Shown here piece by piece: positions 16,587 to 24,693 of a stretch of 64,000 nt of DNA. The notes under the pieces are model-generated. The model made no database searches and was not told the origin of the DNA. It was given only the letters and a program-made list of their open reading frames with translations. This DNA comes from Candidatus Gastranaerophilales bacterium. Its GTDB lineage: Bacteria > Cyanobacteriota > Vampirovibrionia > Gastranaerophilales > Gastranaerophilaceae. Both the position numbers and the translations under genes were made by a program. Numbering within the stretch: the first letter of the stretch is position 1; every line of letters begins with the position of its first letter. Location of the stretch: NCBI GenBank assembly GCA_944323695.1, contig CALUTI010000007.1, forward strand, positions 53,605 through 117,604, read 5' to 3'.

Positions 16587-17438
16587 TTACAATAATTCTT
16601 TCAAATAATTAGGCAATGCAAAGCGTGCCATGTGGTAATCTTTATTGTAGATTTTGCAGGTTTTTGTAATTTCTGCACAGCGTCTTTCATCAATGTATGA
16701 AAGCGGTTCTACGTTTTCCGAACAAAAAGCCCATGCCCAGTATCCGCCCGGATATGTCGGAATATTTGAGGTGTAAGTTGAGCATACCGGGAAAACTTTT
16801 TTCAATAAATCATACATTTTTTTTACGGAATCTTTTTGAGCAAACGGTGATTCTGATTGTGCTACCATAATTCCGCCTTCTTTTAAAGAATTTTTTATAT
16901 TTGTGTAAAATTCTTCGGTAAACAATCCTTCTCCCGGTCCTATAGGATCGGTTGAATCTATTAAAATAATATCAAATTCATTTTTCTTATCTTTAATATA
17001 TTCAATCGCGTCTTTAACGAGGATTTCAACTTTCGGATTATCAAGTTCACATGAGATTGTCGGAAGATATTTTTTGCACGCATCAATTACCATTCCGTCA
17101 ATTTCACAAAGTACAACACGTTCAACCGTATCATGTTTTAAAACTTCTCTGACAGTTCCGCCGTCACCGCCGCCGATTACAAGAACAGATTTCGGACATT
17201 TATGGTTCATCATCGGGATGTGGGCAATCATTTCATGATAGTGGTATTCATCGCCTTCCGTGGTCATCATTAAGTCATCAAGTGTCAAAACACGTCCGAG
17301 TGAACTTTCTGTTTCAAAAAGTTCTACCTTTTGAAATTCTGATTGTTCTGAAAATAATACTTTTCCGGCTTTGATTGCAATGCCGAAGCCTGATGGTGTA
17401 ATTTCGTGGTAATATCCGTTTTCTATTCCGTTTTTCAT
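16587..17438 (-). CDS. speE: Spermidine synthase (polyamine aminopropyltransferase)
   Basis: 283 residues. Transfers the aminopropyl group of decarboxylated S-adenosylmethionine to putrescine. Signature VLVIGGGDGGTVREVLKH at about residues 85-102, the Asp block ILIDSTDPIGPGEGLF at about 157, and YPGGYWAWAF near 225. It overlaps the upstream HIT gene by one base, so the two form an operon. No speD or speA/speC in this window. Confidence 0.95.
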   Translation of the reverse strand: MKNGIENGYYHEITPSGFGIAIKAGKVLFSEQSEFQKVELFETESSLGRVLTLDDLMMTTEGDEYHYHEMIAHIPMMNHKCPKSVLVIGGGDGGTVREVLKHDTVERVVLCEIDGMVIDACKKYLPTISCELDNPKVEILVKDAIEYIKDKKNEFDIILIDSTDPIGPGEGLFTEEFYTNIKNSLKEGGIMVAQSESPFAQKDSVKKMYDLLKKVFPVCSTYTSNIPTYPGGYWAWAFCSENVEPLSYIDERRCAEITKTCKIYNKDYHMARFALPNYLKELL

Positions 17439-17755
17439 TAATTTTTATCTCCCATAACATGTATATGCAGGTGGAAAACTTCCTGCCCTGCCTCTTTTCC
17501 TGTATTTATAAGTGTTTTATAAGCTTTTAATCCGGCTTGTTTAGCAGCTTCTTTTACTGTCATCATTAATTCGCCCAACAAATTCTTATCGTCAAGCTCA
17601 TTTAATGATGCCACATGAATTCTCGGTACAACAAGCATATGCACAGGTGCTTTCGGGTTTATATCATTAAACACCACAGCATGCTCGTTTTCCAGAACAA
17701 ATTCCGTGCCAAAATCTCCGTTTATAATTTTACAAAAAATGCAATTCTCTTCCAT
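17438..17755 (-). CDS. HIT-family nucleotide hydrolase (HinT-like)
   Basis: 105 residues from the ATG at 17755, which has AGAGG upstream; a longer frame to 17803 lacks one. Family motif HLHIHVMG near the C-terminus with the catalytic His, and the N-terminal CIFCKIINGD typical of HinT (zinc-type Cys pair). Hydrolyses nucleoside phosphoramidates. First gene of the hit-speE unit. Confidence 0.93.
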   Translation of the reverse strand: MEENCIFCKIINGDFGTEFVLENEHAVVFNDINPKAPVHMLVVPRIHVASLNELDDKNLLGELMMTVKEAAKQAGLKAYKTLINTGKEAGQEVFHLHIHVMGDKN

Positions 17756-17829
17756 AACTTTACCTCTTTTGCTCAATTTTATAACAGATATTTCAAAAAT
17801 CAAAATTTTTTAAAAAAATGTTAACCAAC

Positions 17830-17858
17830 TTGCCAATATAATTTCTGTGGGCTACAAT
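17830..17858 (+). promoter_or_regulatory. Promoter of the serine hydrolase-ldpA unit
   Basis: TTGCCA at 17830, 17-bp spacer, TACAAT at 17853. A GGGAGG stands 6 nt before the ATG at 17880. Confidence 0.6.
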
Positions 17859-17879
17859 AGTATTATTAGGGAGGAATGA

Positions 17880-19067
17880 ATGCCGAAGTTAGCGGAACAG
17901 TACGACAGAAGGCAATATTACGCAGAAGTTTATAAAACTTACCCCAGAGTCAGCGAGGTACGTCCTTTAAGAACGTATGGCAAGCCTGATTACAAACCTT
18001 CTCACCTGCAGGTTAATAAAAAGAAGGTAAAACGCAATAATATTCTGCATAAAATTATTTCTACCGTATTTTTCACAATGATTGCGGTTTTTGTTATGCC
18101 TTTGGGATTTCAAAGGGTTACAATGTCGTTTTTGCATGGTTCTCCCTATCCGGAGATTAAAACCGACTACCATGCTTTGAGATTCCCGACAACGGATTAT
18201 CTTGCAAATGATTTGTTATTTAACCAAAGATATCTGACCGGAGTTGAGGTTAAAAAGCCGCAGATGCAAAAGATTTCCGAAACCTACAGAATGGGGGATT
18301 TGGAAAACAGTTTAAAAAATTTGATGGCACAGTATCCGTCAATTCATCCGTCTGTTTATGTTTGGCAGTATGAAACTGAAAAATTTGCTGATGTAAACGC
18401 ATCCGAGATTTTTTCCGCTGCAAGTATAATTAAAATTCCGGTTTTAATTGAACTTTTTAAATCAATTGAAGCGAAACAATTGTCTTTAGAAGACAAGATG
18501 ACTTTGACTGACTACTACAGGGCAGAAGGCTCCGGAAGTTTGCAGTTCAAGGCTGAAAATTCCACCTGGACAATTGATGATTTAGCAAGAATTATGATAA
18601 CCGAATCCGACAATTCCGCAACTAATATGCTTATGTCAAAAATCGGTTCCATGGTTGATATAAACAGAGCCATAAGAAGCTGGGGCTTGAATAGCACCTA
18701 TGTGCAGACATGGCTTCCGGATTTGACTGGGAATAATCATACAACGGCTCGTGATTTGGGTACAATGCTTTACAATATTGATAACAATCCGAATTTCTTG
18801 GATATATCTTCACGTGAAAAAATCTTCGATTATATGGGGCATGTTCACAACAATCGTTTAATCCAGGCAGGGCTTGGACCGGGTGCTTTGTTTATGCATA
18901 AAACTGGCGACATAGGAAAAATGCTTGGCGATGCGGGAATTGTTTTTGCTCCAAACGGCAGAAAATATATTGTGGTTATACTTGCAAATCGTCCGCATAA
19001 TTCTGTTTTGGGTAAAGATTTTATCGTAAAAGCGTCTGAAATTATCTATAATTATATGGTGAGATAA
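17880..19067 (+). CDS. Membrane-anchored class A beta-lactamase-fold serine hydrolase
   Basis: 395 residues: a basic N-terminal tail, one membrane helix at about 58-75, a linker, then a class A beta-lactamase-like domain. Catalytic motifs are complete: S182-I-I-K185, S243-D-N245, K341-T-G343. A cytosolic tail of more than 50 residues plus an anchor is unusual for a secreted beta-lactamase, so a cell-wall-related peptidase or a penicillin-sensing role is as likely as resistance. Its stop overlaps the ATG of ldpA by one base, a tight coupling. Confidence 0.82.
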   Translation: MPKLAEQYDRRQYYAEVYKTYPRVSEVRPLRTYGKPDYKPSHLQVNKKKVKRNNILHKIISTVFFTMIAVFVMPLGFQRVTMSFLHGSPYPEIKTDYHALRFPTTDYLANDLLFNQRYLTGVEVKKPQMQKISETYRMGDLENSLKNLMAQYPSIHPSVYVWQYETEKFADVNASEIFSAASIIKIPVLIELFKSIEAKQLSLEDKMTLTDYYRAEGSGSLQFKAENSTWTIDDLARIMITESDNSATNMLMSKIGSMVDINRAIRSWGLNSTYVQTWLPDLTGNNHTTARDLGTMLYNIDNNPNFLDISSREKIFDYMGHVHNNRLIQAGLGPGALFMHKTGDIGKMLGDAGIVFAPNGRKYIVVILANRPHNSVLGKDFIVKASEIIYNYMVR

Positions 19068-20017
19068 TGTTAAAGGACTTATTGGACGCGAAAAAATGTT
19101 TCAAACTTGTGTGCGGCGCAGGAAATGAGGATGCAAACGTAGTTGAAAAACTTGTTGCTTTATATGCAAAAGCCGGATGCAGATTTTTTGATTTGTCTGC
19201 CTCGGAAGAAGTAATAGATGCTGCAAAACGCGGGTTTGAATTTGCAAAAGTTAATGATGCATATTTATGCGTCAGTGTCGGGATAAAAAATGATCCGCAT
19301 GTGAATAAAGCCGTTGTGGATTATGAAAAATGTATTTCCTGCTATTCTTGCGACAGTGTCTGTCCGCAGGGGGCAATAAAATATGCCAAGGTGAAAAAAT
19401 TCAAATGTATCGGCTGCGGCAGATGTGCAAAGATTTGCCCAAAAGGCGCAATATCTTATGTCTCCGAAGAAAAAGATTTAAGTGAAGTTTTGCCGCCTCT
19501 TATCTCAAAAGGAATTGATTGTATTGAATTCCATGCAATGGGCTTAAATAACGAAGAAATAGAGCAAAAATGGAATTATATTAATGAAATTTTTGACGGC
19601 ATTTTGAGCCTCTGCACAAGCCGCGGCAAATTAAGTGACGAAAAGCTTGTTGAAAGAGTTAAAAAACTCACCGGCACACGTGCACCTTATACAACAATTG
19701 TTCAGGCGGACGGTTTCCCGATGAGCGGCGGTCAAGATGATTACAAAACCACATTGCAGGCTGTCGCGACTGCTGAAATTATTCAAAATGAAAATCTTCC
19801 TGTCTATCTTCTGCTATCAGGCGGAACAAATTCCAAAACCGCCGAACTTGCTAAAATGTGCGGGATTAATGCAAACGGGGTTTCCGTAGGTTCTTTTGCA
19901 CGAAAAATAGTCAAAAAATACGTGGAACGCGAAGATTTTTTAAGAAATAAATTTGCCTTTGAAGATGCGGTGAAAATCGCTGAAAAATTAATTAATAGTT
20001 GCAATATTACGAATTAA
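19067..20017 (+). CDS. ldpA: LdpA-like 4Fe-4S protein
   Basis: 316 residues. N-terminal half-barrel-like region, then two 4Fe-4S motifs (CISCYSCDSVCP at about 89-100 and CIGCGRCAKICP at about 114-125), then the LdpA C-terminal domain (VQADGFPMSGGQDDYKTT, LLLSGGTNSKTAELAK, GSFARKIV). In Synechococcus, LdpA links redox state to the circadian clock. Here the host seems non-photosynthetic, so the ancestral role is probably a different redox function. Translationally coupled to the serine hydrolase. Confidence 0.85.
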   Translation: MLKDLLDAKKCFKLVCGAGNEDANVVEKLVALYAKAGCRFFDLSASEEVIDAAKRGFEFAKVNDAYLCVSVGIKNDPHVNKAVVDYEKCISCYSCDSVCPQGAIKYAKVKKFKCIGCGRCAKICPKGAISYVSEEKDLSEVLPPLISKGIDCIEFHAMGLNNEEIEQKWNYINEIFDGILSLCTSRGKLSDEKLVERVKKLTGTRAPYTTIVQADGFPMSGGQDDYKTTLQAVATAEIIQNENLPVYLLLSGGTNSKTAELAKMCGINANGVSVGSFARKIVKKYVEREDFLRNKFAFEDAVKIAEKLINSCNITN

Positions 20018-20027
20018 ATGATATAGT
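19999..20027 (+). promoter_or_regulatory. Promoter of prepilin-like locus 2
   Basis: TTGCAA at 19999, 17-bp spacer, TATAGT at 20022. It overlaps the end of ldpA and matches the arrangement before loci 1 and 3. Confidence 0.65.
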
Positions 20028-20051
20028 TAATAGAAAAAAGGAGAAGAGCTT

Positions 20052-20099
20052 ATGAAAATTATGAAAAAAATGAGGAACGGGGGGGGGCGTCTCCTCTAA
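20052..20099 (+). CDS. 15-codon mini-ORF with G9 tract, locus 2
   Basis: AGGAGA at 20039-20044, ATG at 20052, peptide MKIMKKMRNGGGRLL, stop TAA at 20097. Nine Gs at 20079-20087. I checked the -1 frame codon by codon from 20087: it has no stop up to and through the prepilin-like gene. It starts GASPLSS, the same heptapeptide as in locus 1. Confidence 0.7.
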   Translation: MKIMKKMRNGGGRLL

Positions 20100-20189
20100 G
20101 TAGCCAGCGTGCCACTAGACCCGACACACAGGTTGTTGGTGAGAATATACCGAAAGTTGGTGAGGGAAAAGGCAAGGGCTTTGAGAACA

Positions 20190-20400
20190 TATGTCATCCT
20201 GAGGCGAAGCCGAAGGATCTGTATGTCATGCTGAACTTGTTTCAGGATCTCAAGAGATTCTTCGCTGACGCTCAGAATGACAGAAGTAATCCCCCTCTAC
20301 TAATGGGAGAGGGAGAAGTTGTTCGAGCGGAGCGAGTTACAACTTCTGGTGAGGGTAAAAAAGAGATTCCGAACCGAGTTCGGAATGACAAAAAAGTTAA
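20190..20400. repeat. Palindromic repeat elements inside the pilin leader frame
   Basis: Contains CCTGAGGCGAAGCCGAAGG and, at 20256-20281, the reverse complement of the 16223 repeat with one mismatch, then AACTTCTGGTGAGGG and the palindrome CCGAACCGAGTTCGG. These intergenic-type repeats are translated in the open frame that leads to FTLAEV, giving CHPEAKPKDL and IPNRVRND-like peptides. Confidence 0.75.
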
Positions 20401-21181
20401 AGTTGCCTTTACCTTGGCAGAAGTTCTTATAACCCTTGGTATAATCGGGATTGTCGCAGCAATGACTATTCCAACATTGATTGCAAATTATCAGGAAAAA
20501 CAAACTGTATCAAAGTTGCAAAAAGTATATGCGACATTAAAAAATGCTTTTGAATTATCAAAAGTAGAATATGGTGATTATGAAACATGGTCTTGGAATC
20601 AAATACCTTTAGATAACGCAGAAAGAATTAAGTATTTTTGTGACAAATATGTATTACCGAATTTAAAAGTAGCTAAAAAATGTTTTCCGGTGTCTGTTGA
20701 ATGTGTCTCTGAGAATATGAAATTTGCAAATGGAAGTAGCATTCCGTTATCGTCTTCACGTGGTGCATTTGTATTAGATGATGGAATATCTGTTTATACA
20801 TGGGCTAGTTCTGATACACTTTTCCCGCATGTTTTTGTTTTTGCGGATATAAATGGTAAATCTGAGCCTAATCAAATTGGTAAGGATATCTTTGTACTGT
20901 ATTTTTCTCCAAATAACCCAGGTAATAAGATGGGTTCTATTGATGAGGATGGAAATTTTGTTGATTCTGGAAAATTAATGCTAAATGCTTATGGTTTATC
21001 ATTTTATGGTGATGTTAGCAATGTAACCGTAGATGATTTGATGGATCCTAATTTTATTGTTCAAAATGGCCAAGGAACTAATAATAAAATGGGATGTTCA
21101 ACAGAAAGCCTTGGATACTCTTGTGGTGCTGCAATTAAGTTGAATGGCTGGAAATTTCCAGAGGGTTATCTTAAAGAATAA
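20228..21181 (+). CDS. Type IV prepilin/pseudopilin-like protein, locus 2
   Basis: Open from the G tract at 20087; the first internal ATG at 20228 has no ribosome binding site. In that numbering the processing site is A60/F61 (VAFTLAEVLITLG). The usual Gly before the cut is Ala, which prepilin peptidases can tolerate but process less readily. The helix and the IPTLIANYQEKQTVSKLQK segment are nearly identical to locus 1; the C-terminal domain differs, with cysteines at CFPVSVEC and CSTESLGYSCG. The 60 residues before the cut are mostly translated repeat. Confidence 0.78.
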   Translation: MLNLFQDLKRFFADAQNDRSNPPLLMGEGEVVRAERVTTSGEGKKEIPNRVRNDKKVKVAFTLAEVLITLGIIGIVAAMTIPTLIANYQEKQTVSKLQKVYATLKNAFELSKVEYGDYETWSWNQIPLDNAERIKYFCDKYVLPNLKVAKKCFPVSVECVSENMKFANGSSIPLSSSRGAFVLDDGISVYTWASSDTLFPHVFVFADINGKSEPNQIGKDIFVLYFSPNNPGNKMGSIDEDGNFVDSGKLMLNAYGLSFYGDVSNVTVDDLMDPNFIVQNGQGTNNKMGCSTESLGYSCGAAIKLNGWKFPEGYLKE

Positions 21182-21568
21182 TTATAAAGTTAATACTTGT
21201 ACATAAGGCACAGTTGTCTGGCAGAGTCTTTTGGGAATAAAATCTACTCCGTACTTTTCCGCTATTTTGTCAATCCTCGGCGATGCTGAAATAATTACGA
21301 TTTTTGTATCTTTATATTCCGGATAAAATTGGATTTGTTTTATCAGCCATTCACCGGCATTTAACGGTAAAAAATCAGGCTCCATCTGCATATCAGTAAA
21401 TATTATGTCAAAAGGCTTGTCAATATTCATAGATAATACATTGTCGCCTTCTTTTGCAGAATTCGCCGTTAAGATTTCCGCATTATTTTCGCCTAAAACG
21501 TATTTGATATTAAAAATATGATGTCTTACCCAGCTTGGTGAATCGTCTACTACTAAGATTTTTTTCAT
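21182..21568 (-). CDS. Single-domain response regulator
   Basis: 128 residues, one receiver domain: acidic pair VVDDSPSW at the N-terminus, phosphoacceptor Asp in IIFTDMQ, Ser in IISASP, conserved Lys in FIPKRL. No output domain, so it must act by protein contact. The stop codon is immediately next to that of the convergent pilin gene. The cognate kinase is not evident; the kinase at 23.7 kb is one candidate. Confidence 0.85.
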   Translation of the reverse strand: MKKILVVDDSPSWVRHHIFNIKYVLGENNAEILTANSAKEGDNVLSMNIDKPFDIIFTDMQMEPDFLPLNAGEWLIKQIQFYPEYKDTKIVIISASPRIDKIAEKYGVDFIPKRLCQTTVPYVQVLTL

Positions 21569-21585
21569 AAATTTATTATAACATA

Positions 21586-21606
21586 AAGGGCGGATTCCCC
21601 GCCCTT
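21586..21606. terminator. GC-rich hairpin between two minus-strand genes
   Basis: AAGGGCGG-ATTCC-CCGCCCTT between the membrane sHSP-like gene and the receiver gene. The T-rich side is on the plus strand; on minus it is a weak terminator at best. Confidence 0.5.
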
Positions 21607-21610
21607 ATTT

Positions 21611-22135
21611 TTAATCTTCAATTGGAACTGTTATGACGTACATATCGCCTTTTCGCTCTTTTGTTAATTTACTTAAATCAACATTGTCACCGAACATATA
21701 GCTTTGAGTGAATTCAACCAGTGATTTTCTTTCTCCAAATCCGTGAATTCCCGCTGCTTTTACTGTTAAAATATTACCGTTTGTTCTAACTTCAACATTT
21801 TTTTCGCTGTCATTAAGAGGGACTAAATCTACCAGAACTTTGTAGGCATCATCATCCTGTTCAAGTCTGATTATGTGATTTGCGCGTTCCTGAAGTCTTT
21901 CTGTGCCGCGGAAAGCTTTTTTGAAAGCTTTTTCCATTTGCTTATCACGTTTTTCAATAAATTTGTCCATACGTTTCATTTGATTTACCGGATTAAGCAT
22001 TGCTTTGAAATACCAGTCAGTAACTACATAAAAGGCTAAAAATGCACCTATTAATGCCATCAAGCCGTATAATAAATGCTTTAAAATCGGATGGCGTTCA
22101 ATTGTACATACATGATGATTGTTGTTTTCTTCCAT
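21611..22135 (-). CDS. Membrane-anchored protein with small-heat-shock-like domain
   Basis: 174 residues. One membrane helix at about 20-42 (LLYGLMALIGAFLAFYVV), a charged coiled segment at 50-85, then residues about 100-174 with the alpha-crystallin rhythm: NVEVRTNGNILTVKAAG, a basic loop, SYMFGDNVDLSKLTKE and the last strand GDMYVITVPIED. This matches the small heat-shock protein pattern of exposed strands with a V-x-V/I-P ending. A membrane-tethered sHSP is unusual; the domain assignment is by pattern only. Confidence 0.6.
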   Translation of the reverse strand: MEENNNHHVCTIERHPILKHLLYGLMALIGAFLAFYVVTDWYFKAMLNPVNQMKRMDKFIEKRDKQMEKAFKKAFRGTERLQERANHIIRLEQDDDAYKVLVDLVPLNDSEKNVEVRTNGNILTVKAAGIHGFGERKSLVEFTQSYMFGDNVDLSKLTKERKGDMYVITVPIED

Positions 22136-22266
22136 AAGACTCTCCTTTCTTATTGAATAATCTTATTCAAATTACCATATTTTGTCTATAACCGATGTTA
22201 CTTAATCCTGTTGCGGAATATTATATAATATGGTAAAATGTTTGTAAAGTGAAAAGGAAATGATTT

Positions 22267-22455
22267 ATGGCAAAAATTTTGGTAACTATGCCGGATGACT
22301 TTTTGAATAAAGTGGACGGGCTTGCATTAACCGAACAAAGATCACGCAGTGAATTGATTAGAGAAGCTTTAAGAACTTATATGAGAAGAATTACGGCATC
22401 TCAGGCAAAAGCAGCCTCTGAAAATGCTGAAAAATTAGAACAGCTTATCGGTTAA
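22267..22455 (+). CDS. Ribbon-helix-helix (CopG-type) DNA-binding protein
   Basis: 62 residues: KILVTMPDDFLNKVDGLAL strand, then RSRSELIREALRTYMRR helices. Such proteins are dimeric repressors, often antitoxins; no toxin gene accompanies it. AAAGGAA lies upstream of the ATG. The last 11 bases overlap the convergent regulator gene. Confidence 0.85.
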   Translation: MAKILVTMPDDFLNKVDGLALTEQRSRSELIREALRTYMRRITASQAKAASENAEKLEQLIG

Positions 22456-23722
22456 ATTCTCTTACAAAAGTTTCCACCCATCTTATTAAATGTTTTAGTT
22501 CATAAGGTTTTGGCATATATAAATCAGCACCGCAGTTCAGGACAGTTTCTTTGTCATGGAATATTGATGTTACAATTAGTTTTGAATTGGCAAGTCTGCT
22601 GTCATTTTTCAGCTGTTTACAAAGTTCAAGACCTTTTTGATTTTCAATATCTCCTGCATCAAGAATAATTACGGCGGGTATGGTGTCATTTTCAATGATT
22701 TCAAAACCTTGAAGCTCCAAAATAGTTTTTAAAAGCATATTCATTGCCTCATCCGGCTCAATTATTCTGATTTTATTGTTATAAATTTTTTCCATGACTG
22801 CATTTTCTGCAGTAATTTTCGGGCGCTCAATCAAATAGTTTGAATGTGCCGGCATGTATGCCATATTCCGCGTTTGAACAAGTGCATTAATTAATTGGGA
22901 AACATTTGTGAAATTGTTAAATTCGTTTGTTACAACACCGATTGTTGTGTGAATAAATTCACATCTTCTGCCTGCAAATTCATCCCCCTGCATTATCATG
23001 TAGCCGCGGTTTACATCTTCAAATGAATAAAATTTCGGAGAGACGGAATCAATTGCAAAAGTCAGGTAATTTGCTATTTTGTCAGCTTTAAACATGTCGG
23101 TTATAACCAAAAATTCATTGTCTGACACAAGTCCTAAGTAGTCATCTTTGTTTAGAGCTGATTGAATAATTGCGCAAAATGTTTTTATTAATTTATCAGA
23201 GGCAAGCTCTGTATAGGTTTCTTTATAATTTTCAAAATTATCAATAGTGACAAGCATTGCCGCCCACATTTTTTTTGACTTTATAATTCTTTTTAATGCT
23301 CTAAGTGAGTAATTTTTGCTCGGCAAAAGTTTTTTCCCGTCAAGATTGGATTCAAATTCACGCCTTAAATGAGCTTTAATCCTCATAACAAATTCATCGG
23401 CGTTCACGGGTTCGCTGATGAAATCATCTGCCCCGCTTTCAAGAACCTTCAGGCGGTCGTCAACTTCTGCGGATTTGGAAATGGCGATTATGACAGGTCG
23501 CATGTTATATGTTAATGCGCGGATTTTTTTGCAATAGTCGGAAAGGTCACTGTCAATGCTGTCGGATATGATTATTACATCAGGTTCAGTGTCCTGAATT
23601 GTTTTCATTGCGCTCAAAAGGTTTTTTGAAACAAGGACAGTATTGTTTTCTGTTTCAAGCAGTTTTTTGTATTTTGTGGAAAGCTCGCGCCTTTTATCTA
23701 TCAATAATGTTACTGAATGCAT
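22445..23722 (-). CDS. REC-degenerate GGDEF-REC regulator
   Basis: 425 residues: a receiver domain at 1-125 (PDVIIISDS, conserved-position FISEPVNADEF where Lys is replaced), a GGDEF-fold domain at about 140-300 whose active-site motif is degenerate (SDNEFLVIT in place of GGDEF), and a second receiver at about 320-425 (VIILDAGD, then LYMPKPYEL with the Lys). No catalytic diguanylate cyclase activity is expected; it may bind c-di-GMP or serve as a scaffold. It starts 13 bases inside the end of the upstream kinase gene, so they form an operon. Confidence 0.8.
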   Translation of the reverse strand: MHSVTLLIDKRRELSTKYKKLLETENNTVLVSKNLLSAMKTIQDTEPDVIIISDSIDSDLSDYCKKIRALTYNMRPVIIAISKSAEVDDRLKVLESGADDFISEPVNADEFVMRIKAHLRREFESNLDGKKLLPSKNYSLRALKRIIKSKKMWAAMLVTIDNFENYKETYTELASDKLIKTFCAIIQSALNKDDYLGLVSDNEFLVITDMFKADKIANYLTFAIDSVSPKFYSFEDVNRGYMIMQGDEFAGRRCEFIHTTIGVVTNEFNNFTNVSQLINALVQTRNMAYMPAHSNYLIERPKITAENAVMEKIYNNKIRIIEPDEAMNMLLKTILELQGFEIIENDTIPAVIILDAGDIENQKGLELCKQLKNDSRLANSKLIVTSIFHDKETVLNCGADLYMPKPYELKHLIRWVETFVREFNR

Positions 23723-24423
23723 TTTGCCCTCGCCTGTTCTTCAACACTTTTGACCGGCATTAATACTTCAAATGTTGTTTCACCGTTGCCTGAAATTACT
23801 GAAATTCTGCCGTCCATTTTTTCGACAAGATTTTTAGTTATATATAAGCCGAGTCCGCTGCCTTGAACTTTTCGGGTGAGTGGATTATCTATTCGTGAAA
23901 ATTTTGTGAAAATTTTGTTGTAATTTTCAGGCAAAATCCCCACTCCGCGGTCGGTTACTTTTATTGAAACATAATCCCCGGCAGGTTCGGTGGAAATTGT
24001 TATTGTTGTGTTTTCGTTTGAATATTTCGCGGCATTTTCTATCAGATTTGTCATTATCTGCTGGAATTTATCTTTATCAACAATTATATTCGGTGTTTTT
24101 TCATTTGAAATAAATTCAAATTTATGTGTCGGATAGGCGGTTTTAATAATATCTATTACAGGTTCAATTAAATTTTTCAGGTTAGCTTCTTTGAATACCA
24201 GAATTTCCTTTTCGGAATGCAGTTTTGTGACGGAAAGCATATTTTCCACTAATCCGATAAGCCTATTTGATTGATCCTCAATAATTTTCAAGAATTTTTT
24301 CTTGCTTTCGTCATCCAATTTGTCCCATGAGGTCAGCATTGTCTGCGCAAACCCTCTGATAGATGTCAAAGGTGTTCTTAGTTCGTGGCTTACTGTTGAT
24401 ATAAAATCCTCATAATTATCCAT
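23710..24423 (-). CDS. Soluble histidine kinase without sensor domain
   Basis: 237 residues: HisKA dimerisation domain with the H box STVSHELRTPLTSIRG at residues 9-24, then HATPase (NLIENAAKYSN, DRGVGILPENY, GSGLGLYITKNLVEKM). There is no sensor or membrane domain, so the input must come from a partner. The neighbouring double-REC protein is the obvious receiver. Confidence 0.88.
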   Translation of the reverse strand: MDNYEDFISTVSHELRTPLTSIRGFAQTMLTSWDKLDDESKKKFLKIIEDQSNRLIGLVENMLSVTKLHSEKEILVFKEANLKNLIEPVIDIIKTAYPTHKFEFISNEKTPNIIVDKDKFQQIMTNLIENAAKYSNENTTITISTEPAGDYVSIKVTDRGVGILPENYNKIFTKFSRIDNPLTRKVQGSGLGLYITKNLVEKMDGRISVISGNGETTFEVLMPVKSVEEQARAKCIQ

Positions 24424-24474
24424 ACTTTGATTATAACAAATTTTATGACGTTTTGCTCAAAATTAACAATATAT

Positions 24475-24665
24475 TTATAAATGGTTTTATTGTTCATTTC
24501 TTTCTCTGCTTGTTTGCTCGCATTAAACAGGACTGCAACGCCGTCGCCTGCGCGCCGCCGTTTCGCCCTCTGCTCGCAATCCGCTTTGTTGCGATGCAAA
24601 AAGAAAGAAAAACACGCGATTAAAATGTACGAGTGAGCAGGGGACTCCCCCGCACCCCCGTCAAA
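24475..24665. repeat. GC-rich structured intergenic element, copy 1
   Basis: No gene in 24424-24693. Contains TTTCTTTCTCTGC on the left, a GC-rich palindromic core, and AAAGAAAAACACGCG followed by ACGAGTGAGCAGGGGAC. The right part aligns with 60606-60660 over about 55 bp, so it belongs to an interspersed family, with base composition unlike the surroundings. Confidence 0.65.
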
Positions 24666-24693
24666 AGTTTTATTTGTAACGAGATTTTATTTT

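Noticed and set aside
24390..24599. 69-codon minus-strand ORF
   Set aside because: Lies across the GC-rich repeat and the start of the kinase gene; Arg/Ala-rich artefact of the repeat.
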